A DNA stretch of 64,000 nucleotides from Acidimicrobiales bacterium (GTDB taxonomy: Bacteria; Actinomycetota; Acidimicrobiia; Acidimicrobiales; MedAcidi-G1): NCBI GenBank assembly GCA_014237715.1, contig JAAZZG010000005.1, forward strand, positions 94,391 to 158,390, in the 5' to 3' direction. Made by a program: the position numbers and the translations under genes. This document shows positions 41,753-49,865 of this stretch, one piece after another (position 1 is the first letter of the stretch; each line of letters opens with the position of its first letter). The notes under the pieces were generated by a model that was not told the DNA's origin, did not search any database, and worked only from the letters and a program-made list of their open reading frames with translations.

Positions 41753-41903
41753 CGCCGGACCCCTGGTCCTCCAACCAACGCCGGTGGGCGTCGGGCACCT
41801 GAGCGCTGAGATCCCGTCCGCGTCGGACGAGGCGTAGCGCGTAGACCGCCAGCGTGCCCAATGTGATGCCCCAGCCGGCAATCAGGTAGCCCACATGGGT
41901 CAT
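41745..41903 (-). CDS. ccmD: Small membrane protein CcmD
   Basis: This 52-residue gene begins MTHVGYLIAGWGITLGTL, with one membrane helix followed by a positively charged YALRLVRRGRDL segment, as expected for CcmD. CcmD helps release holo-CcmE from the CcmABC complex. It overlaps ccmC by 4 bases (ATGA) and ccmE by 8, so it is clearly part of the operon. Its short length makes it easy to miss. Confidence 0.88.
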   Translation of the reverse strand: MTHVGYLIAGWGITLGTLAVYALRLVRRGRDLSAQVPDAHRRWLEDQGSGDA

Positions 41904-42742
41904 AACGGTTCCCCGGGAGACCGGTCGCCGACCGCCCTACGAAGCTCGTCGTCGGGCGTCTCGCCACGACGCTCGACAATGGCGGCTGCCACCGAGTGGT
42001 CCAGGGCCGCCCGCTCCAGCCACCCCACCCGGAACCGATGCAGCAGCAACCAGGCTAGGACCATGCCCAGCACGAGGAAGCCCAGCATCAGGGTGAACAG
42101 GGTGAGGTCCTCGATCTTGAGGTCGCCGAGGGTGGACTGCTGGTGCAGGGTCCGGTTCTCCCACCATTCGACCGACCGGTTGACCAGCGGGATGTCCAGT
42201 ACGGCGACAAGCGCCACCACGGCGGCCCGACGGGAGACCGCCCGGGGGTCTCCGGTGGTGCGCCGCAGGGCCAAATACCCGGCGAACATCAGGAAGAGGA
42301 CGAGCGTGGTCATGAGCCTGACGTCGCCCCACTCCCACCAGGTGTTCCACACCGGTCGACCCCAGATGGAGCCGGTGACCAGCACCAATCCGCAGAACAC
42401 CGTTCCCACCTCGGCCGCCGCGTGGGCCGTGACGTCCCACCACGGGGTACGCCGGATCAGGACCCCGAGGCTGGCCACCGCACACAGCCCGTAGGCCAGA
42501 TAGGTCATGACGGCCAGAGGCACGTGCACGTAGAGCATCCGCACGGCATCGAACTGTCCGAACTCGGCACCCGTGGAAGGGTGGATCCGGACGTCGGGAT
42601 CGGTGAGGACGAAGGCCAGCACTCCGAGTGCAGCCAGGCCGACGAGGGTGAGCACACCCAGCAGACGCGAACCGCGCGACCCAGTGGTATCGCTTGCCGT
42701 GCCTTCCGGCAGGGGTACTGGGCTCATGGGTTCTTCGGCCAT
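41900..42742 (-). CDS. ccmC: Haem exporter/handler CcmC
   Basis: The 280-residue membrane protein has six core helices and the WWD-type segment TGSIWGRPVWNTWWEWGDVR, flanked by His residues. CcmC loads haem onto CcmE. It has an N-terminal cytoplasmic extension of about 25 residues. It starts 12 bases after ccmB and overlaps ccmD. Confidence 0.94.
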   Translation of the reverse strand: MAEEPMSPVPLPEGTASDTTGSRGSRLLGVLTLVGLAALGVLAFVLTDPDVRIHPSTGAEFGQFDAVRMLYVHVPLAVMTYLAYGLCAVASLGVLIRRTPWWDVTAHAAAEVGTVFCGLVLVTGSIWGRPVWNTWWEWGDVRLMTTLVLFLMFAGYLALRRTTGDPRAVSRRAAVVALVAVLDIPLVNRSVEWWENRTLHQQSTLGDLKIEDLTLFTLMLGFLVLGMVLAWLLLHRFRVGWLERAALDHSVAAAIVERRGETPDDELRRAVGDRSPGEPL

Positions 42743-42754
42743 TGGGTCTCCCGG

Positions 42755-43438
42755 TCAGTCCTCGACCAGTGCGCCGTGAGCCGACGCACCGACCACGGTG
42801 AGGACCAGGGCGGCCACAGCCAACAGACCGGTCCATGCCCAGCCGTCGACCGCCGCGACACCGAGGGCATCGTCGTACGCCCGGGTGGCCCCGATCAGCA
42901 CCGGCGCTAGCACCGGAAGCACGAGGATCGGCAGGAGGGTCTCCCGCGCCCTCAGCCCCGAGGCCAGCGCGCCGTAGAGGGTACCGGCGGCCGCCACGGC
43001 GACCCCGGCCACCACACCGGCCACCACAAGCAGGAACCATTCCTCCACGCTCACGCCGTAGAGCACCACGAGTCCGCCGACCAGCAACGCCTCGAGCGCG
43101 AGCAACTGGACGAATACAGCAGCCGTCCGTCCCAGGTATCGGGCTACCGGCGAAAGACCTGACATGCGAAGGGAGGTGCCCGTACCGTCGGCCGAATCCA
43201 ACGAGGCCGACCGCTGGATGGCCAGCAGGGCACTCAACAGCACGGTCACCCAGAAGAGTCCAGGGGCGAAGGTTCGAAGGGTCCGATGGTCGGCATCTAG
43301 AGCAAAGCCGAACAGCACCAGAACGAGCACCGCGAACGGCAGAACCTGGTCGATCACGACCCGTGACCGGGCCTCGATACGAAGGTCTCGTCCCGCGACT
43401 AGTCGGGCATCGCGCAGAACGGTCCGCAGCGTGCTCAC
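42755..43438 (-). CDS. ccmB: Haem ABC exporter permease CcmB
   Basis: The 227-residue protein has six membrane helices and the typical CcmB N-terminus (RDARLVAGRDLRIEARSR) and the loop LFWVTVLLSALLAIQRS. With CcmA and CcmC it drives release of haem-CcmE. GTG start overlaps the ccmA stop by 4 bases. Confidence 0.93.
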   Translation of the reverse strand: MSTLRTVLRDARLVAGRDLRIEARSRVVIDQVLPFAVLVLVLFGFALDADHRTLRTFAPGLFWVTVLLSALLAIQRSASLDSADGTGTSLRMSGLSPVARYLGRTAAVFVQLLALEALLVGGLVVLYGVSVEEWFLLVVAGVVAGVAVAAAGTLYGALASGLRARETLLPILVLPVLAPVLIGATRAYDDALGVAAVDGWAWTGLLAVAALVLTVVGASAHGALVED

Positions 43439-44118
43439 CGGATTCCCCCGCTGTCGGTCGCCGGCCCGTCGACCACCGCGCCCCCGGCCAGTGTCACTGT
43501 CCGAGGGGAGAGGGCCGCCACCCGGTCCAGTTCATGGGACGACACGACCACGGTGCCACCGGCCGCCACCGCATCACCGATCAACGCATCGACGAGATCC
43601 CGGCCCGCTTGGTCGAGGCCGGCGTGCGGCTCGTCCAACAGCCACAGTTCGGGCCGGCGGACCACCAGGGCGGCCAACGACGTCCGGCGACGCTGACCGG
43701 CCGACAGCGTGTGGACCGGCTGATCGAGCAGACGGTCGGGTACCTCGAGGCGGGACCGAGCCTCGTCGGTCCGACGATCGGCCTCGGCAGCCGACAGGCC
43801 GGCGGCCCGGGCCCAGAAGCGGAGGTTCTCCCCCACGGTGAGGTCGTCGTAAAGCCCGGTTGCGTGGCCTAGGAGCGCCACCCGGCGCCGAACCGACCGG
43901 CGGCCGACCACCTCGGTGAGATCGTGGTCGAGTACCCGCACCCCACCGGACTCGGGTCGCAACAGCCCGGCGCACAGGTGCAGCACCGTGGTCTTACCCG
44001 CGCCATTGGGTCCACGGAGGAGAACCGTCTCACCAGCGTGGATCGTCAGGTCCACGCCGGCCAGGGCGGGAAAGCGCCCCAGTAGCGCGACCGCGGCGCG
44101 CAACTCGACCACCGACAC
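43435..44118 (-). CDS. ccmA: Haem ABC exporter ATP-binding protein CcmA
   Basis: The 227-residue ATPase has Walker [19 protein letters not shown], signature TLSAGQRRRTSLAALV, Walker B LWLLDEPHAGLDQ, and H-loop VVSSHELD. It is the first gene of the eight-gene ccm operon. The GTG start lies 6 nt after TACCGT, so the whole operon appears to start as a leaderless mRNA. Confidence 0.94.
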   Translation of the reverse strand: MSVVELRAAVALLGRFPALAGVDLTIHAGETVLLRGPNGAGKTTVLHLCAGLLRPESGGVRVLDHDLTEVVGRRSVRRRVALLGHATGLYDDLTVGENLRFWARAAGLSAAEADRRTDEARSRLEVPDRLLDQPVHTLSAGQRRRTSLAALVVRRPELWLLDEPHAGLDQAGRDLVDALIGDAVAAGGTVVVSSHELDRVAALSPRTVTLAGGAVVDGPATDSGGIR

Positions 44119-44153
44119 CCCGTCACGGTACCGGCCGGTCGTACCCTGACCCC
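44119..44153. promoter_or_regulatory. Divergent leaderless promoters of ccmA and the Septum_form gene
   Basis: The 35-base gap holds TACCGT on the minus strand (44125-44130, 6 nt from the ccmA GTG) and TACCCT on the plus strand (44142-44147, 6 nt from the ATG). There is no room for two independent sets of upstream elements, so the -35 regions overlap the opposite unit. Confidence 0.6.
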
Positions 44154-44771
44154 ATGTCAGACGCCTTCCGACGCTGTTTCTCTGGTTGGTGGGCGACGGT
44201 GCTTCTGGGCCTGGTCCTGCTAGCCGCAGCCTGCGGGGGCGGTGACGACTCCACCCTGACCGGTTCGCGTGGTGGCGGTCCGGCCGGCGAAGCGGGCAAC
44301 GGGCGTACCGGAGCCACGTCCTCGATCGTGGAGGTTCGACCCACGCAGCCCGATGCCGAGATCCCCGACTGGGTGGGCGAGGTGGTCAACCTCCACGACC
44401 TGGAGGCCGGGACCTGCTTCAACAGTTACTCGTGGGTTCAGGACGACCGACAGATCGCCATCGACACCCGGGTGCCGTGCCCCGGTCCCCACCAGCACGA
44501 GATCTACCTGCGGACCGCCCATCCGGCCCGGGCCGGCGCACCGTGGCCGGGGGACCGGGAGATGGAGGCCTATGCCCGTGCCGAGTGCTACGCGGCCTTC
44601 GCTGGATTCGTGGGACTCATCTTCGAACTCTCGGAACTCGAGTTGGGCTACCTGACCCCGTCACGGACTGACTTCGAGCACGACCGGGCTGTCTTCCGCA
44701 ACATCCACTGCTTCGTCCACCGCTCCGACGGGACCGAGATGGTGGGTACGGCTGCGGGATCCCGCCTCTAG
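44154..44771 (+). CDS. Septum-formation-domain lipoprotein
   Basis: The 205-residue protein has a lipoprotein signal with lipobox LAAAC and a mature domain of the Septum_form type: VVNLHDLEAGTCFN, RVPCPGPHQHEIYL, and further cysteines in RAECYAAF and IHCFVHR. Actinobacterial members are linked to the cell envelope. It is divergent from ccmA. Its TAG stop and the stop of the convergent glycosidase gene share the four bases CTAG. Confidence 0.82.
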   Translation: MSDAFRRCFSGWWATVLLGLVLLAAACGGGDDSTLTGSRGGGPAGEAGNGRTGATSSIVEVRPTQPDAEIPDWVGEVVNLHDLEAGTCFNSYSWVQDDRQIAIDTRVPCPGPHQHEIYLRTAHPARAGAPWPGDREMEAYARAECYAAFAGFVGLIFELSELELGYLTPSRTDFEHDRAVFRNIHCFVHRSDGTEMVGTAAGSRL

Positions 44772-45985
44772 CGGAGATCCACTGGCTGGTCCCCTACCGC
44801 GCCTTCTCTCGGCCGACGGGCCAGCACCAGGGCCAGGCCGGTCCACGACTGGGGGATGGCTCCCAGGCCGGCGCCGGTGTCGGGGTTCCAGTACTCGGCC
44901 ATGCCCGAGGCCCATGCCCCTGCCACCGTCGTCCGAACCAGCACCTCAGCAGCCCCCGGCGAACGGGGAGCCACGGCCCGCACCATCAGGTAGGCCAGCT
45001 GCGGCCACACCGGTCCCCGCCAGTAGGCGTTGGGATCGAAGACGGACTCAGCCCGGTGCACGCCGGTCGGACCGGCCGGTCCGCCGTGGGCCATGGGATC
45101 CAGGAGCTGAGCTACCACCCGGTCGGTCCGCCGCTCATCGTTCTCGACCAGCAGTGGCAGCAGGGCGTCCAGCGTCCGGACCCGGCCCGATCCGTCGGCC
45201 GTGGGTCCGGCGTCCACCCAGGTGCCTAGGTCGTCGTCCCACCGTTCGGCTAGGGCATCGACCAGCTCGTCGGCGGCCGCCGCAAGGTCATGGTCGCCGG
45301 TCACCGTGACCAACTCCCGGGCGTTGAACGCCACCAGGGCATTGAAGCCCGCGGGCGCCACCGCGAACACCGGGTTGGCTACCGCCTCGCCGTCGGGACC
45401 GGTCTCAATGGTCGAGGCCAGCCGGTTCTTCACCGACCGCCACCGATCACGGTCGAAACCGTCGGGACAGTGGTCGTCCCAGCGGGGCGAGTCGTCGGCC
45501 CCCGTCTCCCACGGATGGCAGGCCCGGACGAGGCCCGAGGGGTCACGACGGCGACCCCGCAGCAGGAACCACAAGCCGGCGGTGGCCCGCTCGACCACCT
45601 CGCCGTCGACCGGTTCGCCAGCCCGCACCAGCTCGGCCACCGCATGGCCATACATGGGCGGCTGGGTGATCGACGAGTCGCCCGATCTCCCCCACAGGTC
45701 CTCGTGGAACCCGGGCTGGCGGACGTAGTGCATGTGGGGCACGAACCCCGACGGCGTCTGGGCGGCCAACGCCACCGCCAACTCGCGGCGGGCCCGGTCA
45801 CTGTCACCAAGGGCCAGCCACACCAGGACGTGGAAGCACGAATCCCATAACCACTGCCACGGGTAGACCGTCGAGTTGGGGGCTGCATACCCTTCCGACA
45901 CCCAGTGGTCGTCCAACATCGTGCGTACGACGGCCTCCATCGCACCGCTGTCCGGATCCGGGAGACCCATGGCTCGCTGCACCAT
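44768..45985 (-). CDS. GH63/MGH-like glycoside hydrolase
   Basis: The 405-residue protein is an (alpha/alpha)6-barrel enzyme resembling mannosylglycerate/glucosylglycerate hydrolases and GH63: YPWQWLWDSCFHVLVWLALG (start), TQPPMYGHAVAELV, an Asp/Glu-rich HPWETGADDSPRWDD, NAYWRGPVWPQLAYL, and the ending MAEYWNPDTGAGLG. AAAGGAG stands 4 nt before the ATG chosen; another ATG five codons on is possible. Its first 17 bases overlap the divergent glycosyltransferase gene. I infer that it degrades a compatible solute or small glycoside related to the partner enzyme's product. Confidence 0.82.
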   Translation of the reverse strand: MVQRAMGLPDPDSGAMEAVVRTMLDDHWVSEGYAAPNSTVYPWQWLWDSCFHVLVWLALGDSDRARRELAVALAAQTPSGFVPHMHYVRQPGFHEDLWGRSGDSSITQPPMYGHAVAELVRAGEPVDGEVVERATAGLWFLLRGRRRDPSGLVRACHPWETGADDSPRWDDHCPDGFDRDRWRSVKNRLASTIETGPDGEAVANPVFAVAPAGFNALVAFNARELVTVTGDHDLAAAADELVDALAERWDDDLGTWVDAGPTADGSGRVRTLDALLPLLVENDERRTDRVVAQLLDPMAHGGPAGPTGVHRAESVFDPNAYWRGPVWPQLAYLMVRAVAPRSPGAAEVLVRTTVAGAWASGMAEYWNPDTGAGLGAIPQSWTGLALVLARRPREGAVGDQPVDLR

Positions 45986-47081
45986 CGTCTCCTTTCGTTT
46001 CGGCCCCACCGACGGCGTTTCGGTGGTGGCTCGGATGTGGGCCGACGCCCTGAGCGGGATCGGCTTCGACGTGGACTGGTTGGCCGGCGGGGTCGAACCC
46101 GGCTGGGACGATCCCCGACCGGTCCGGATCGTAAACGGCCTCGGCATCGGTGACCCGGAACCCCCGGTCCTCGGCTCCCCCGATGCCGGTTCACTGGCCG
46201 ACGATGTGGGCGATGCCCTGGCCGGCGCCGATCTGGTGGTGGTGGAGAACCTCTGCACCATCCCGCTGAATCCGACGGCCGCCCGCGTGGTGGCAGGCGT
46301 ACTGCGAGGCCGGCCAGCCATCCTCCACCACCACGATCCACCGTGGCAGCGAGAGCGGTTCGCCCACATGACCGACCTCCCTCCTGACGATGCAGCCTGG
46401 CGCCACGTCACGATCAACGACCTCACCCGGAGGCAGATGGCCGACCGGGGGTTGACCGCGTGGACCATCCGCAACGGATTCGATCCTGACCCGCCGATCG
46501 GTGACCGGGACGGCACCCGCGGTCGCCTCGGCCTCCATCCCGACGACCTGCTGGTGGTGCATCCCGTCCGGGCCATTCCCCGCAAAGCGGTCGATCGGGC
46601 GATCGCCCTCACCGAGGCGCTCGGCGGGAGTCGGCCTTCCGGTGGTCGCCCGGCCACCTACTGGCTACCCGGGCCGGCCGAGGACGGCTACGGCCCCGAG
46701 TTAGCCGACCTGATGGCCGCTGCCCGGTGCCCGGTGATCCGCCACCCGGCTGCCTCACGGGCCGACCTGTACGCGGCGGCCGACGTGGTGGCCTTCCCCT
46801 CGACCTGGGAGGGCTTCGGCAACCCACCGGTGGAAGCCGCGCTGGCCCGCCGACCAGCCACAATCGGGACCTATCCGGTGGCTGACGAATTGCGGGCCCT
46901 CGGCTTTCGTTGGTTCGACGCTGCTGAGCCCGGCCCGCTCGTCGCGTGGCTGACCGCACCAGCTGACCAACAGGTCGAACTACTGGACCACAACCAGCGG
47001 GTGGCGGCCACCGAGTTGTCCACGGATCGCATGGCGGCCGAACTGGAAACGCTCATCACCGAGGCAGGCTGGATGCCGTGA
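45969..47081 (+). CDS. GT4-like glycosyltransferase
   Basis: The 370-residue protein begins MARCTIVSFRFGPTDGVSVVAR and has a GT-B fold: PAILHHHDPPWQRERF in the first domain, NGFDPDPP at the linker, LLVVHPVRAIPRKAVDRAI, and the donor-binding VVAFPSTWEGFGNPPVEAAL. The donor is likely a nucleotide-sugar; the acceptor is unknown. GGGAGA lies just before the ATG. Its 5' end overlaps the glycosidase gene in the opposite direction, so the promoters of each lie inside the other gene. It overlaps the next gene by 4 bases. Confidence 0.87.
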   Translation: MARCTIVSFRFGPTDGVSVVARMWADALSGIGFDVDWLAGGVEPGWDDPRPVRIVNGLGIGDPEPPVLGSPDAGSLADDVGDALAGADLVVVENLCTIPLNPTAARVVAGVLRGRPAILHHHDPPWQRERFAHMTDLPPDDAAWRHVTINDLTRRQMADRGLTAWTIRNGFDPDPPIGDRDGTRGRLGLHPDDLLVVHPVRAIPRKAVDRAIALTEALGGSRPSGGRPATYWLPGPAEDGYGPELADLMAAARCPVIRHPAASRADLYAAADVVAFPSTWEGFGNPPVEAALARRPATIGTYPVADELRALGFRWFDAAEPGPLVAWLTAPADQQVELLDHNQRVAATELSTDRMAAELETLITEAGWMP

Positions 47082-47356
47082 ACGATCCGATCCTCGTACG
47101 ACGGGCCCGGCTGGCCCGAGTGGCCAGTGTCGGTCAGCGGCTGGGCTACCTCGCCTACCTGGTGGCCATTGTCGTGTTCGCCGTGGGCCTGACTACCGGC
47201 TTCACCGACGCCTTCGCCACCACTCTGGTGGTGCTGCTGGTGGCCGGATCCTTCGTGCTGGCTCCGGCCATCGTGCTCCACTACGCCGTACGCGCCGCTG
47301 CCGAAGAGGAACGAGCCGCGGAGCGGGCTGGAGAACAGACCACTCCTAACCCCTAG
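47078..47356 (+). CDS. Small two-helix membrane protein
   Basis: The 92-residue protein has two hydrophobic segments (LGYLAYLVAIVVFAVGL and TTLVVLLVAGSFVLAPAIVL) and a charged C-tail. No family is recognised. GTG overlaps the glycosyltransferase stop (GTGA), suggesting they are made together and might associate at the membrane. Confidence 0.75.
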   Translation: MNDPILVRRARLARVASVGQRLGYLAYLVAIVVFAVGLTTGFTDAFATTLVVLLVAGSFVLAPAIVLHYAVRAAAEEERAAERAGEQTTPNP

Positions 47357-47408
47357 TCGGCAACCGGTGGCCGAAATCCGGGTCGGCCCGGAGGAGGAAT
47401 CCCCGTCC

Positions 47409-47430
47409 GGTTGGTCGCCGGGTACCGACC
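47409..47430. promoter_or_regulatory. Candidate TetR operator
   Basis: GGTTGGT and ACCGACC (six of seven positions pair) are separated by 8 bases, immediately upstream of the TACCGT box of the TetR gene. A dimeric repressor there would block its own promoter. Confidence 0.4.
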
Positions 47431-47436
47431 TGTGCC

Positions 47437-47442
47437 TACCGT
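47437..47442 (+). promoter_or_regulatory. Leaderless-type -10 box of the TetR gene
   Basis: TACCGT is 6 nt before the ATG of the regulator. Confidence 0.5.
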
Positions 47443-47448
47443 CACACA

Positions 47449-48123
47449 ATGGCGAACGAAACACTGGCCGCCGAGGTCCTGAAAAACACGGTCCCCGACG
47501 ACAAGGTCAGGGATGAGAAGGAGACAGCCCCCCGGGCTCGTCGACGTTCGACGGCGACCCGTATGCCCGCCGCCGAGCGGCGTCGCCAGATCCTCGACGT
47601 GGCCATCGAGACGTTCGCCCGATCTGGCTACCACGACACCTCGATGAACGCCATTGCCCGCGAGGCCGGCGTCACCAAGCCCGTCCTGTACCAGCACTTC
47701 GCCTCCAAGCACGAGTTGTTCGAGCTCCTGCTGGCCGAGACGGGCGACCACCTGATGCGGGCCATCGAAACCGCATCACACGAGGAGACGCCCCGCGAGC
47801 GGGTCGAAGCCGGCTTCCGGGCCTTCTTCCACTTCTTCGAGGATCAACCGTCGGCGTTCACCGTCCTCTACGGCTCGGGCCTGGCCACCGAACCCGAGTT
47901 TCGTCGCGTCGTCCGCCGGGTCCGCGACACGTTTGCCGAACACCTAACCGGTCTGGTGGGCAACCGGAACCACGACGAGGCCCTCGCCCTGGCGGCCGGC
48001 ATTAACGGCCTGTCCGAGGGGATGATCCGCCACTGGATGCACGAGGGGCGAACCCGTCCGGCCGACGAAATGGCTGCCCTGGCCGCCCGTCTGGCGTGGG
48101 GCGGCGTCGAGTCGCTGATCTGA
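47449..48123 (+). CDS. TetR-family transcription regulator
   Basis: The 224-residue protein has a 30-residue charged N-tail, then the TetR helix-turn-helix (RRQILDVAIETFARSGY, MNAIAREAGVTKPVLYQHFAS) and a helical ligand domain that resembles regulators of lipid or envelope genes (AFFHFFEDQPSAFTVLYGSG). The ligand is unknown. A near-palindrome upstream suggests autoregulation; no clear target operon adjoins it. Confidence 0.88.
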   Translation: MANETLAAEVLKNTVPDDKVRDEKETAPRARRRSTATRMPAAERRRQILDVAIETFARSGYHDTSMNAIAREAGVTKPVLYQHFASKHELFELLLAETGDHLMRAIETASHEETPRERVEAGFRAFFHFFEDQPSAFTVLYGSGLATEPEFRRVVRRVRDTFAEHLTGLVGNRNHDEALALAAGINGLSEGMIRHWMHEGRTRPADEMAALAARLAWGGVESLI

Positions 48124-48127
48124 TCCG

Positions 48128-48153
48128 TTCCTGAAAGTCCAGTGGTTCAGGAA
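48128..48153. terminator. Hairpin between convergent TetR and Nudix genes
   Basis: TTCCTGAA and TTCAGGAA form a perfect 8-pair stem with a 10-base loop. A second TCAGGAAC follows at 48162 and could form an alternative stem. Confidence 0.5.
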
Positions 48154-48210
48154 TCCGTCGCTCAGGAACCGGCCGCGCGAGAATCCGACGAATTTGCGCG
48201 GGACAACGGT

Positions 48211-48756
48211 TCAGTCCAGAGGAACCGGCGAGATGTCGATCGGTTCGTCCGGTAGGTCACCGGCCACGATCGGGCTGAGGTGTTCTCGCAACAGGGCCGG
48301 TAGCAGCGGTTCGTCGGACGCCAGCAGATCCTCGAGGGCCCACCATCGGGCGCCCATGAACGCCGCGGCCTCCAGCGCCTCGAGGTGTCGGGGCTGATAG
48401 TCGCCCCCGTCGCACCAGGCCACGTGAATCTTCTCGTGGCTGTCGAAGAAGTACCCGCCGAACGTGAACTGGACGTGCTGGGTCCAGATGACCGGACCCA
48501 TCTCCACGTTCTCGATGCCCGTCTCCTCGTAGAGCTCGCGGGCCGCAGCGGTAGCGCTGTCCTCACCCCGGTCGATGCCGCCACCGGGAATTTCCCACCA
48601 GGCCGGCTTGTAAGGGTCCAGCGGATCCTCGGCATTGACGAGGAAGATCTGACCCTCGCGGTCCAACAGGACGACCCGGGCCGCCGGCCTCTTCAGGAAC
48701 ACGACGGCGAGACCCCGTAGGAAGACACGGTCAGCGGCAGTCGGCGCATCGGCCAA
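48211..48756 (-). CDS. Nudix hydrolase
   Basis: The 181-residue protein has the full Nudix box, GGGIDRGEDSATAAAREL then YEETGIE, followed by WTQHVQFTFGGYFFD and EKIHVAWCDGG. Substrate is unknown; the WWEIPGGGI opening resembles enzymes acting on nucleoside diphosphate-type molecules. A TTG start inside the end of the Fur gene is assumed; a GTG 18 codons on is an alternative. Confidence 0.82.
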   Translation of the reverse strand: MADAPTAADRVFLRGLAVVFLKRPAARVVLLDREGQIFLVNAEDPLDPYKPAWWEIPGGGIDRGEDSATAAARELYEETGIENVEMGPVIWTQHVQFTFGGYFFDSHEKIHVAWCDGGDYQPRHLEALEAAAFMGARWWALEDLLASDEPLLPALLREHLSPIVAGDLPDEPIDISPVPLD

Positions 48757-49216
48757 CCATGTCGAAGCGGTGGGCATCCACCCGGAAGCCCCGTTCGGCC
48801 GCCACGGCGGCCAACTCGGCCACCCGCCGCTCGAACTCGTCGGGCACCTCAAAGTCGTCGATGCGGCCACAGCCGTCACACACCAGATGGTGGTGGTGAC
48901 CGGTGAGGGACTCGTGTAGCTCAAACCGTGCGTGGTCGTCGCCCGAATCGACCCGGCGGACCACCGCGGCGTCTACTAACTCTCCGAGGTTTCGATAGGC
49001 CGAGCTCTGGGCGAGGACCCTCCCCACATCGGGCTCACCGTCGAGGATCTCCGGCAGCGTGAGGGGGCGACCAGCGGCGGCCAGGACCTGGACCACCGCG
49101 TGACGCGACCGGCTGTACCGCATTCCTCCGGCCCGGAGTCGACGACCGATGACCACGTGCAGGTCGTCGACCACGTGGCGGTGATCATCAGTGGAGCCGG
49201 GCCTGGAATCTGACAC
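48731..49216 (-). CDS. Fur-family metal-dependent repressor
   Basis: The 161-residue protein has a winged helix (MRYSRSRHAVVQVLAAAG) and a dimer domain with metal motifs HHHHLVCDGCGRIDDF and a final CADC. Cysteine pairs in both places indicate a structural zinc. It could be Fur, Zur or PerR; the zinc-free L31 and cysteine-less ROK kinase in this window make Zur attractive but unproven. GTG start 7 nt after TAGGAT. Confidence 0.9.
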   Translation of the reverse strand: MSDSRPGSTDDHRHVVDDLHVVIGRRLRAGGMRYSRSRHAVVQVLAAAGRPLTLPEILDGEPDVGRVLAQSSAYRNLGELVDAAVVRRVDSGDDHARFELHESLTGHHHHLVCDGCGRIDDFEVPDEFERRVAELAAVAAERGFRVDAHRFDMVGRCADCR

Positions 49217-49223
49217 GTTGGCG

Positions 49224-49229
49224 ATCCTA
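49224..49229 (-). promoter_or_regulatory. Leaderless-type -10 box of the Fur-family gene
   Basis: TAGGAT on the minus strand is 7 nt before the GTG. Confidence 0.5.
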
Positions 49230-49301
49230 GGACCACCAACCCTTGCCGGGAATCAGTGGGAACGTGGGTACACAGCGGAAACGCCCCACCGGTGGAAGGT
49301 G

Positions 49302-49790
49302 TCAGGCGGGGTGCTTTCGCATGAGGGCGTTCCGACGGGCACGACACACCATCTCGTCCCTCGTGTTGTGGGCCCGATGCTCGAAGGTCACGATCCCGGC
49401 GTCGGGACGGGAGCGCGAGGCCCGGGCCGCTACCACCTCGGTCTCGAACCGGAGCGTGTCGCCGATCAGTACGGGCGCCGGGAAGATCGTCTCCTCGAAG
49501 CCCAGATTGGCCACCGTGGTGCCCAGCGTCGTGTCACCCACGCTCACCCCGACCACCAACCCCAGGGTCAGCAAGCTGTTCACCAGGCGTTCGCCGAACT
49601 CGGTGCCGGCCGCAAACTCGGCATCGAGGTGCAGGGGCTGCGGGTTGTGGGTCATGAGACAGAACTGGAGGTTGTCGGCCTCGGTGATGGTGCGGGTCAG
49701 GGCATGGCGCACCACGAGGCCCACCGGCAGTTCCTCGAACCAACGGCCCGAGGCACCATGCTCTACCTGTCGTTCATCGCCGTCGCCCAT
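49302..49790 (-). CDS. MaoC-like hydratase
   Basis: The 162-residue hot-dog protein has the hydratase-2 motif in the form [15 protein letters not shown] and the strand [16 protein letters not shown]. MaoC-like enzymes hydrate enoyl-CoA or related acyl-CoA compounds. CAGACT lies 7 nt before the ATG. It is divergent from the acetoacetyl-CoA synthetase gene, consistent with acyl-CoA metabolism, though the exact substrate is open. Confidence 0.87.
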   Translation of the reverse strand: MGDGDERQVEHGASGRWFEELPVGLVVRHALTRTITEADNLQFCLMTHNPQPLHLDAEFAAGTEFGERLVNSLLTLGLVVGVSVGDTTLGTTVANLGFEETIFPAPVLIGDTLRFETEVVAARASRSRPDAGIVTFEHRAHNTRDEMVCRARRNALMRKHPA

Positions 49791-49851
49791 CCCCCGCAGT
49801 CTGACCCGTCGGACAGTCGCCGGTTGCAGCGGCCTACACCGGGCGACTGGC

Positions 49852-49857
49852 TAGTTT
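49852..49857 (+). promoter_or_regulatory. Leaderless-type -10 box of the acetoacetyl-CoA synthetase gene
   Basis: TAGTTT stands 8 nt before the GTG and decides this start over farther upstream in-frame codons. Confidence 0.45.
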
Positions 49858-49865
49858 CAGCAGTC

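Noticed and set aside
49191-49865. N-terminal extension of acetoacetyl-CoA synthetase
   Set aside because: The extra 225 codons are antisense to the MaoC gene, and a -10 box lies next to the GTG used.
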